From a bacterium (GTDB taxonomy: Bacteria > RBG-13-66-14), in the NCBI GenBank assembly GCA_021107695.1, contig JAIOSI010000208.1, forward strand, positions 1-10,410: 10,410 nt of DNA, read 5' to 3'. Positions 5,383 to 10,410 of the stretch are shown here, one piece after another. The notes beneath the pieces are model-generated. The model saw only the letters and a list, made by a program, of their open reading frames with translations, did no database searches and was not told the origin of the DNA. Position numbers and translations under genes: made by a program. Position 1 is the stretch's first letter; every line of letters begins with the position of its first letter.

Positions 5383-6618
5383 ATGGTCGTCCTGGTTCTC
5401 AACTGTGGTAGCTCATCGGTCAAGTTCCAGCTCCTCAACATGGACACCGAGGATGTCATCGCCAAGGGACTCTTCGAGCGCATCGGTGCCGGACAGGCGG
5501 TACTGAAGTATTCCCGTCCTGGTCAAGACAAGCTCAAGCTCCAGCCGGAGGGCATCGAGGATCATAATCAGGCGATTGCCTTTATCCTCGACCTGCTCAT
5601 CGACGGCGAAAACGGGGTCATCAAGTCCCTCGACGAGATAGACTCCGTCGGGCATCGCGTGGTGCATGGCGGCGAGAAGTTCTCCTCGTCCATGGCGATC
5701 ACCGAGGCGGTTTATCAGAGCCTGGTAGAGAACATCCCCCTGGCTCCGCTGCACAATCCGGCAAACCTGCTGGGGATCGACGCGATCAACGAAATCCTCC
5801 CCGATGTTCCCCAGGTGGGAGTCTTCGACACCGCCTTCCACCAGACCATGCCGAAGATGGCGTACCTCTATCCGCTGCCGATGTGGCTCTACGACAAGTA
5901 CCGCCTGCGGCGTTACGGCTTCCACGGAACCAGCCATAAATACATCTCCGCGCGCTGTGCCGACCTCGACGGACGACCCATCGAAGAGATGAAGATCATC
6001 ACCGTTCACCTGGGCAACGGAGCCTCGGTGGCGGCGATAGATGGCGGCAAGAGCGTGGATACCTCGATGGGCTTTACACCATTGGAAGGCTTGGTGATGG
6101 GCAGTCGCTGCGGTGATATTGACCCGGCGATTCCGGTTTTCATCCAGAAGAACGAGAACATCTCCCCGGACGAACTCGACAGCCTGCTCAACCGAGAGTC
6201 CGGCGTGAAGGGACTCTCCAGCGGTAGATACATCGACATGCGCGACATCGAGGATGGCTACTTCGAGGGCGATCCGCTCTGCGTGGACATTCTGGAGATG
6301 TACTGCTACCGCATCCGTAAGTACGTCGGTGCCTACTCCGCCGCAATGGGCGGACTCGATGCCGTAATCTTCACCGCCGGAGTTGGCGAGAACTCTCCCA
6401 TCACCCGCGAACTGGTGATGGCTCCCCTCGGCTATCTCGGCGTTAAGATGGACAAGAAGGTAAACGACGACGATGCCCACCCCGGCTCCGGCTACGAGGG
6501 GCGAGTCTCCACCGCAGATTCCACAGTCTCCGTTTGGGTGATTCCCACCAACGAAGAGCTGGTCATCGCCCGCGATACCAAAGAAATAGTATCAACCAAA
6601 GAGACCGGAACTGTATAA
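5383..6618 (+). CDS. ackA: Acetate kinase
   Basis: ATP:acetate phosphotransferase of 411 residues (family about 400), cytoplasmic. It makes ATP and acetate from acetyl-phosphate and ADP, the substrate-level phosphorylation step of fermentation, or runs in reverse to activate acetate. Start ATG 5383 is chosen because AAGAGGTGG (5372-5380) precedes it and the protein then begins MVVLVLNCGSSSVKFQL; a GTG at 5329 would only add unconserved residues. Active-site residues match the known enzyme: Asn7 (NCGSSS), Arg92 (HRVVHGG), Asp149 (FDTAFHQTMP), His181 (YGFHGTSHKY), Arg242 (GSRCGDIDPAI) and Glu391 (PTNEELVIARD). HLGNGASV (209-216) and TAGVGENSP (331-339) are the phosphate and adenosine motifs. 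The usual partner pta is absent from the window, so it may lie elsewhere. It is followed 67 bases later by rpmF. Confidence 0.98.
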   Translation: MVVLVLNCGSSSVKFQLLNMDTEDVIAKGLFERIGAGQAVLKYSRPGQDKLKLQPEGIEDHNQAIAFILDLLIDGENGVIKSLDEIDSVGHRVVHGGEKFSSSMAITEAVYQSLVENIPLAPLHNPANLLGIDAINEILPDVPQVGVFDTAFHQTMPKMAYLYPLPMWLYDKYRLRRYGFHGTSHKYISARCADLDGRPIEEMKIITVHLGNGASVAAIDGGKSVDTSMGFTPLEGLVMGSRCGDIDPAIPVFIQKNENISPDELDSLLNRESGVKGLSSGRYIDMRDIEDGYFEGDPLCVDILEMYCYRIRKYVGAYSAAMGGLDAVIFTAGVGENSPITRELVMAPLGYLGVKMDKKVNDDDAHPGSGYEGRVSTADSTVSVWVIPTNEELVIARDTKEIVSTKETGTV

Positions 6619-6685
6619 ACTGATTATCTACCTCCTCACCCTGAGGATTAACGATTTCACTATGCTTTAAGCACTTAGGAGAAAC

Positions 6686-6880
6686 ATGGCCGTTCCGAAA
6701 AGAAGAATGTCTCGCTCCCGCCGAGACTCCCGTCGCGCCCACTGGGTCAACAGCCTCAAAGTTCCCACCCTCAGCACCTGCCCCAGCTGTGGCGAGGCAA
6801 AGCTGCCCCACCGTATCTGCGTCGCCTGCGGACATTACAAAGGCCGTCAGATCATCATCCCCGTCAAACAAGAAGACTAG
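6686..6880 (+). CDS. rpmF: Ribosomal protein bL32
   Basis: A 64-residue large-subunit ribosomal protein, of normal length. MAVPKRRMSRSRRDSRRAHW is the family's basic N-terminus. Four cysteines, C32PSC35 and C45VAC48, form the zinc ribbon, so this is the zinc-binding (C+) form. CHYKG-like family context appears as CGHYKGRQI (48-56). AGGAG (6677-6681) sits four bases before the ATG. rpmF is commonly cotranscribed with plsX and fabH, and that order is kept, but a 363-base repeat-filled gap follows instead of the usual short spacing. Its TAG stop (6878-6880) lies inside the first copy of the 90-base structured element. Confidence 0.98.
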   Translation: MAVPKRRMSRSRRDSRRAHWVNSLKVPTLSTCPSCGEAKLPHRICVACGHYKGRQIIIPVKQED

Positions 6881-6966
6881 GCAGCTTAAAGCTGCACATA
6901 GACTCGTGGCTGTTCGATAACGACGGATAATATCTATCCCCGCGTACACGCTCCCGTTGGTCGCTT
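6877..6966 (+). ncRNA. 90-base structured element, copy A, at the rpmF stop codon
   Basis: It shares its first 26 bases (6877-6902, containing the palindrome GCAGCTTAAAGCTGC at 6881-6895) and its last 17 (GCTCCCGTTGGTCGCTT, 6950-6966) with copy B at 10249-10338; both copies are exactly 90 bases. The inner part differs but can fold alike. GGATA (6925-6929) pairs with TATCC (6935-6939). GTGGCTG (6906-6912) pairs with the conserved TGGTCGC (6958-6964), in RNA partly through G-U pairs. The element begins at the stop codon of rpmF, so it would form a 3' UTR structure. Whether it is a processing or stability element, a small RNA or a REP-like mobile repeat cannot be told from two copies. Confidence 0.5.
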
Positions 6967-6991
6967 CGTGTGGGTAAGGCTGTGGGTCGGG

Positions 6992-7011
6992 CGCAGTGCG
7001 CTGCACCACAG
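6992..7011. repeat. Short palindromic repeat, divergent copy
   Basis: CGCAGTGCGCTGCACCACAG matches 17 of 20 bases of the copy at 10386-10405. Only the GCGC-AGT-GCGC core (6991-7001) still pairs. As with copy B, it lies downstream of a 90-base element and after a GGGTCGGG, showing that repeat modules travel in the same order. Confidence 0.5.
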
Positions 7012-7168
7012 CTTCACGATGAAGTTGCAAGACGTTTTACGTCAGCAGCCACGGTCTGTCGCTTCTGTAGGGGCGAACCTTGTGTTCGCCCGACCTTGAT
7101 AAGCTGGATGAGCGGTAGATGATAGAGTACCGCTAAGGTTTTGCAGGGGCAGACCGATGTGTCTGTCC
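7012..7168. repeat. Hairpin repeats filling the rpmF-plsX gap
   Basis: Four hairpins are readable. CTTCA-CGA-TGAAG lies at 7012-7024 and GACGT-TTT-ACGTC at 7031-7043. GGGCGAAC-CTTGT-GTTCGCCC lies at 7071-7091. GGGCAGAC-CGATGT-GTCTGTCC lies at 7147-7168, with one G-T pair. The last two have the same plan (GTAGGGGC or GCAGGGGC, then ACC, then a loop ending TGTG) and are probably diverged copies. The GGGCGAACCTTGTGTTCGCCC type is, from memory, a dispersed hairpin found in several unrelated bacterial groups. No gene is supported between 6881 and 7243. Confidence 0.65.
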
Positions 7169-7243
7169 AATTCCCTCAAAAACTCCCTGCCATCGTCTGG
7201 TCTCTTGCTTTCTTGAGAACGAGAGCGGCGGAGGGACGGTTTC

Positions 7244-8272
7244 TTGCAACCAATGTCCCCAAAAACCTCCAGCAGAGCCATCGCCCTCGACGTAATGGGG
7301 GGAGACAACGCCCCGGCGGCAACCATCGCCGGAGCCGAGCTGGCTCGCCAGCGAGGGATTGAGGATATCATCCTCGTTGGGCATGAAGACGAACTGCGGG
7401 CGGAGCTGGCTCGTCAGGGATTAGCAGAAAACGGCTTTCGAGTAGTCCACGCCGCCCAGACCGTGGCAATGGACGAATCTCCCGCCTACGCCCTGCGCCG
7501 AAAGAAAGATGCTTCCATCGCCGTGGCGACCCGTCTGGTCAGAAGCGGTGAAGCAGCAGGGCTGGTTTCCGCTGGTTCCACCGGAGCCCAGGTCGCCAGC
7601 TCGATTCTCCACCTGGGGCGCATCCCCGGTGTGCAGCGTCCGGCAATCACCGTGGCGATTCCCTGCACCCACGGCTGGGGCGCGCTCCTCGACGCCGGAG
7701 CCAACTCCCAGAACACGCCAAGCCATCTGGTCGGCTTTGCCATCATGGGCAGCCTTTTTATCCAGCACGTTTATGGGGTAGAGAACCCCCGTGTCGGGCT
7801 GGTCTCCATCGGTGAAGAAGCGACCAAGGGCAACGAACTGGTCGTCGAGGCACACAAGCTCCTCGAAAAAACCGAGGGGATTAACTTCGTCGGCATGACC
7901 GAGGGCAGCGAGGTTTATACCGGCGGAGCCGACGTGATGGTCTGCGACGGCTTCCTCGGCAATATCCTCCTCAAGTTCTCCGAATCCGCCTCCCGCTGGG
8001 TGGTGCATCACCTCCGCGAGGGGATGCGTCGCAAACCCCTGGTTACCCTGGGCGGGCTGATGATGAAGCCGGCCTTCCGACACTTCCGTTCCGTAGCTCA
8101 TCCAAACTCCGTTGGCGGTGCTCCGCTGATCGGGGTCAACGGAGTCAGCATCATCGCCCACGGCAGCTCCGATGCCGAGGCGATTATGAACTCCTTCCTG
8201 ATGGCACGGCGAATGGTGGACGAGCGAGTCAACCAGCGAATCGCCGAACAGATGAGCCGGAACGGCGAATAA
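7244..8272 (+). CDS. plsX: Phosphate acyltransferase PlsX
   Basis: A 342-residue peripheral membrane enzyme that converts acyl-ACP and phosphate to acyl-phosphate, the donor used by PlsY to begin phospholipid synthesis. Family marks: IALDVMGGDNAP (13-24) near the N-terminus; the SAGSTGAQV segment (CDS bases about 7568-7594); LLDAGAN; GLVSIGEEATKGNELV; VMVCDGFLGNILLKFSE; and the C-terminal GVNGVSIIAHGSSDAEAI. Length and motifs are complete. Start: GGAGGG (7230-7235) is eight bases before TTG 7244, a good spacing, whereas the in-frame ATG at 7253 would be 17 bases away, so TTG is preferred; the difference is three residues. fabH follows after 88 bases, the normal neighbour. Confidence 0.96.
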   Translation: MQPMSPKTSSRAIALDVMGGDNAPAATIAGAELARQRGIEDIILVGHEDELRAELARQGLAENGFRVVHAAQTVAMDESPAYALRRKKDASIAVATRLVRSGEAAGLVSAGSTGAQVASSILHLGRIPGVQRPAITVAIPCTHGWGALLDAGANSQNTPSHLVGFAIMGSLFIQHVYGVENPRVGLVSIGEEATKGNELVVEAHKLLEKTEGINFVGMTEGSEVYTGGADVMVCDGFLGNILLKFSESASRWVVHHLREGMRRKPLVTLGGLMMKPAFRHFRSVAHPNSVGGAPLIGVNGVSIIAHGSSDAEAIMNSFLMARRMVDERVNQRIAEQMSRNGE

Positions 8273-8360
8273 CCGTTCTTCTCGTAACCGCAACAAATAC
8301 CGACAGTTACAAAACCGTCTATCGTTTCATCCAAGCCGGACGTACACTGCGAAGGTACTT

Positions 8361-9365
8361 ATGCAAAAATCTCTCATGGGAACACATTCGGGTATTGTCG
8401 GGGTTGGCTCTTACCTCCCCGAAAAGATCCTCACCAACTTCGACCTCGAAAAGATCGTTGACACCTCCGACGAGTGGATTCGCACCCGTACCGGAATTGA
8501 GGAACGCCATATCGCCGCTGACGATGAGGCGACCAGCGATCTCTCTTACAATGCCGCTAAAGAGGCTCTGGAGATGTCCGGCATTAAACCCGAAGAGCTT
8601 GATATGATCATCGTCGGCACCGTTGGTCCCGACTACGCCTTCCCTGCGACCGCCGCTCTGGTGGCGCATCGGCTGGGCGCGAAGAATGCCGTTGGCTTCG
8701 ACCTCGAAGCCGCCTGCGCCGCCTTCGTTACCGGACTCACCGTTGGCGACGGAATGATCCGCAGCGGGCTGATGAAGAACGTCCTTGTCATCGGCGTGGA
8801 GCTGCTCACCAGAATCTCCGACTTTACTGACCGCAACACCTGCGTTCTCTTCGGCGATGGTGCCGGAGCCGCTGTCCTCGCTCCCGTTGCCGAGGGCGAA
8901 GGCCTCCTCGCCCACTTCCTCAAATCCAACGGTGCCGGAGGCGAGTTCCTCATCCAGCCCGGCGGCGGAACCCGTAACCCTGCTACCAGAGAGACCGTCG
9001 AGAAGCGGATGCACTACGTCCACATGGACGGGCAAGAGGTTTACAAAAACGCCGTGCGCGGGATGGTCGAAGCTGCCAAGTCCGTCATCGAGCAGGCGGG
9101 CTACACCAGCAACGATGTTGACCTCCTCGTTCCCCACCAGGCGAACATCCGCATCATGGAAGCCGTCCGCAAACGCCTCAAAATCCCTGCCGAAAAAACC
9201 GTCATCAACATCGCCAAGATGGCAAATACCTCTTCAGCCACTATCCCCATCTGCCTGGCCGATGCCGTCAAAGAAGGTCGCCTGAAGAAAGGCGATCTCG
9301 TCCTCACCACCACCTTTGGTGCCGGTTTCACCTGGGGAGCCAACCTCATCCGCTGGAGCTTTTAG
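8361..9365 (+). CDS. fabH: 3-oxoacyl-ACP synthase III (KASIII)
   Basis: A 334-residue cytoplasmic condensing enzyme that joins an acyl-CoA (usually acetyl-CoA) to malonyl-ACP and so starts type II fatty-acid synthesis. The Cys-His-Asn triad is visible: Cys119 in DLEAACAAF (114-122), His259 in VPHQANIRI (257-265) and Asn289 in KMANTSSATIP (286-296). SDEWIRTRTGIEERH (36-50) and TTFGAGFTWGANLI (317-330) are also typical. Start ATG 8361 follows GAAGG (8351-8355) by five bases; ATG 8376 has no ribosome binding site. The neighbour plsX supports the fatty-acid/phospholipid context. fabD, fabG and acpP, which often follow, are absent here. Confidence 0.98.
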   Translation: MQKSLMGTHSGIVGVGSYLPEKILTNFDLEKIVDTSDEWIRTRTGIEERHIAADDEATSDLSYNAAKEALEMSGIKPEELDMIIVGTVGPDYAFPATAALVAHRLGAKNAVGFDLEAACAAFVTGLTVGDGMIRSGLMKNVLVIGVELLTRISDFTDRNTCVLFGDGAGAAVLAPVAEGEGLLAHFLKSNGAGGEFLIQPGGGTRNPATRETVEKRMHYVHMDGQEVYKNAVRGMVEAAKSVIEQAGYTSNDVDLLVPHQANIRIMEAVRKRLKIPAEKTVINIAKMANTSSATIPICLADAVKEGRLKKGDLVLTTTFGAGFTWGANLIRWSF

Positions 9366-9417
9366 CCACGCGAATAACCGTTACTTTCGTCCGGTGTTTC
9401 TGGTCGCTTCCTTTTCT

Positions 9418-9440
9418 CCCTCTCCCCTCTGGGGAGAGGG
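9418..9440. repeat. Perfect 10-bp hairpin downstream of fabH
   Basis: CCCTCTCCCC (9418-9427) pairs with GGGGAGAGGG (9431-9440) around TCT. It is 53 bases past the fabH stop and is preceded by a pyrimidine-rich run. No T-run follows on the plus strand, so it is not a canonical terminator. The gene-free gap 9366-9646 consists mostly of this and the repeat modules listed next. Confidence 0.6.
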
Positions 9441-9491
9441 TCGGGGTGAGGGGCAGCCAGCTTGAAGTAGGGCGGGGACTTTAGTTCCCGC
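9433..9491. repeat. 35-base repeat module plus hairpin
   Basis: 9433-9467 (GGAGAGGGTCGGG, five bases, GGGCAGCCAGCTTGAAG) matches 10344-10378 at the same length, differing mainly in the central five bases. It is followed by a hairpin: GCGGGGACT (9472-9480) with AGTTCCCGC (9483-9491), including one G-T pair, around TT. This is another mosaic of short repeats. Confidence 0.6.
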
Positions 9492-9564
9492 TGTGAATAA
9501 GCAATGATGTTGTTTAGTATTGATGTTCTGGTATCAGAAGATTTTCTGACCGAAGCCCAGTAGC

Positions 9565-9586
9565 GTGATGCAATGCACTGCGTTGC
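9565..9586 (-). repeat. Palindromic repeat, inverted copy, upstream of the barrel gene
   Basis: The reverse complement of 9565-9586 matches 20 of 22 bases of 10382-10403. It folds as GCAATGC-ACT-GCGTTGC (9570-9586) with one T-G pair. With the 10382 copy it flanks the gene at 9647-10252 in inverted orientation. Confidence 0.6.
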
Positions 9587-9646
9587 TGAAACTATGTTTA
9601 CTCAATCAGCGTCTTAGTAAGAGCAACCTCAAACCAGGAATGACTT

Positions 9647-10252
9647 TTGAAAAAGACCCTGCTCATTATCCTCATCCTCTGCCTGACTACCCCGCTGCTC
9701 GCCAAAGACAAGCTCGGCGGCTTCGGACTAGACCTTGGCATAGGCGTTGGCATCCTCAACACCTTCTCCGATACCCTCCCCGAAGACACCACTGGCATCA
9801 AGTGGCTGGGCAATCTGGAGCTTGGCTTCTCCGCCTTTAACCTCCTCGGCGTACGGGCGGAGCTGACCTACTCCAGCTTCTTCTGGGAGATAGAGAACAC
9901 CGATGGCACGACCACGGAAATCCCGATGGCTAACTCCTCACTCTCGGTGGATCTGTACGGTATTATCCCCCTGAATGAGGGCTTCCGGCTACGCCCGGGC
10001 ATCGGCTATACCTTCGATTCCTCCCTCTCCGACAGCCTCTCCATCGGCTTCCTCGGAGCGCAGGGTATCCACGCCAGCCTAAAAGCGGAGTTCCAAGTCA
10101 ACAGCATCACCTGGGTCGGTCTCTCTACCGGTTACCAGTTCACCGGCAAGTACGAAGACATCACACTGGACGACGATCGTGTCCCCCTGCCCAGTGAAGT
10201 TGATGCCTCCTTCTTCGAGCTATCCGCCCAGATAACCTTCTCCATGCGCTAG
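9647..10252 (+). CDS. Outer-membrane beta-barrel protein, unknown function
   Basis: A 201-residue exported protein. The start is TTG 9647, supported by AGGAA (9636-9640) six bases upstream and because the signal peptide MKKTLLIILILCLTTPLLA starts there; cleavage is likely after Ala19, before KDKLGGFGLDLG. The mature protein alternates polar and hydrophobic or aromatic residues with Gly-rich turns: GFGLDLGIGVGIL (25-37), LGNLELGFSAFNLLGVRAEL, LRPGIGYTF, WVGLSTGYQFTGKY and FFELSAQITFSMR. This is the pattern of a small 8-stranded outer-membrane barrel (OMP_b-brl-like). It lacks the usual terminal aromatic residue, ending in Met-Arg. It is a lone gene between repeat-rich gaps, and its TAG stop lies in copy B of the 90-base element. 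No specific function can be given. Confidence 0.8.
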   Translation: MKKTLLIILILCLTTPLLAKDKLGGFGLDLGIGVGILNTFSDTLPEDTTGIKWLGNLELGFSAFNLLGVRAELTYSSFFWEIENTDGTTTEIPMANSSLSVDLYGIIPLNEGFRLRPGIGYTFDSSLSDSLSIGFLGAQGIHASLKAEFQVNSITWVGLSTGYQFTGKYEDITLDDDRVPLPSEVDASFFELSAQITFSMR

Positions 10253-10338
10253 GCAGCTTAAAGCTGCACATAGATTCGCGACCAACCATATCGTTTGATT
10301 GATACTCATTCCCGCGCATCTGCTCCCGTTGGTCGCTT
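10249..10338 (+). ncRNA. 90-base structured element, copy B, at the barrel-gene stop codon
   Basis: It lies at a constant offset of 3372 bases from copy A across all 90 positions. GCAGCTTAAAGCTGC is at 10253-10267 and GCTCCCGTTGGTCGCTT at 10322-10338. The outer helix is perfect here: GCGACCAAC (10278-10286) with GTTGGTCGC (10328-10336). The inner helix GATTG (10297-10301) with CATTC (10307-10311) has one T-T mismatch. Compared with copy A, inner pairs change together (G-C to A-T, and A-T to G-C). The element overlaps the stop codon of the upstream gene, as copy A does. Confidence 0.5.
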
Positions 10339-10343
10339 TATTC

Positions 10344-10405
10344 GGAGAGGGTCGGGACGAAGGGCAGCTAGCTTCAAGCTGGCAACGCGGTGCGTTGCAT
10401 CACAG
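10344..10405. repeat. Repeat modules at the window end: 35-base module and palindrome
   Basis: 10344-10378 matches 9433-9467. Within it AGCTAGCTTCAAGCT (10366-10380) is itself nearly palindromic. It is followed by GCAACGC-GGT-GCGTTGC (10382-10398), a perfect 7-bp hairpin, then ATCACAG, the module also found inverted at 9565-9586 and diverged at 6992-7011. Confidence 0.6.
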
Positions 10406-10410
10406 TACCG

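Noticed and set aside
5413..6480. Long open frame antisense to ackA
   Set aside because: It is a shadow of GC-rich codon use in a certain gene. The protein has no recognisable motif. Similar antisense frames over the secreted protein, plsX and fabH were dropped for the same reason.
6661..6666. TATGCT as a -10 box for rpmF
   Set aside because: No acceptable -35 lies 16-18 bases upstream.
6881..6895. GCAGCTTAAAGCTGC as a rho-independent terminator of rpmF
   Set aside because: No T-run follows, and the same sequence is part of a longer repeated element.
6877..10405. CRISPR array
   Set aside because: Repeats are far apart, palindromic and mosaic, without regular spacing of unique spacers.

Overview
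The window looks like a chromosomal segment of a Gram-negative (diderm) bacterium. It encodes two lipoproteins with clear lipoboxes, a secreted protein with a signal peptide, and a small outer-membrane beta-barrel candidate. HPr kinase, acetate kinase, L32, PlsX and FabH are ordinary housekeeping genes. HprK in a diderm, the large secreted beta-rich protein ending in TTWGQIK, and GC-rich hairpin repeats in almost every intergenic gap suggest a poorly studied lineage, perhaps near the FCB group. That placement is an inference and the phylum is not established.

Layout. Positions 1-1460 are visibly AT-rich and foreign-looking. They hold a reverse transcriptase (RT) resembling the antiphage DRT group (best guess DRT2-like), preceded by strongly foldable DNA that may be the end of its non-coding RNA. 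The RT reading frame is cut by one TAG, and 65 further codons continue in frame with family-like sequence, so the gene is probably damaged. Two bases past its distal stop, a minus-strand cluster ends: hprK (3312-2320), a small lipoprotein (2214-1840) and yraN (1843-1463). From about 3407 onward everything reads on the plus strand: a near-consensus promoter driving a secreted protein (3504-4559) with a good terminator, a lipoprotein (4907-5293), ackA (5383-6618), rpmF (6686-6880), plsX (7244-8272), fabH (8361-9365) and a beta-barrel protein (9647-10252).

How the genes fit together. rpmF-plsX-fabH is the conserved L32/fatty-acid-initiation cluster: PlsX makes acyl-phosphate for phospholipid synthesis and FabH starts fatty-acid elongation. 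Here a 363-base block of repeats separates rpmF from plsX, and fabD/fabG/acpP do not follow fabH. AckA makes ATP from acetyl-phosphate; its usual partner pta is not in the window. HprK phosphorylates HPr-type proteins, but none is encoded here.

Most interesting signals. (1) The DRT-like RT with a structured upstream region and an internal amber codon. (2) A 90-base element present twice, each starting at the stop codon of a gene (6877-6966 after rpmF, 10249-10338 after the barrel gene). Its ends are conserved, its middle has the same length but a different sequence, and many of the differences keep base pairing, as expected of a structured RNA. (3) A family of short palindromic modules shared between several gaps. 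All are read by eye; no searches or folding programs were run.
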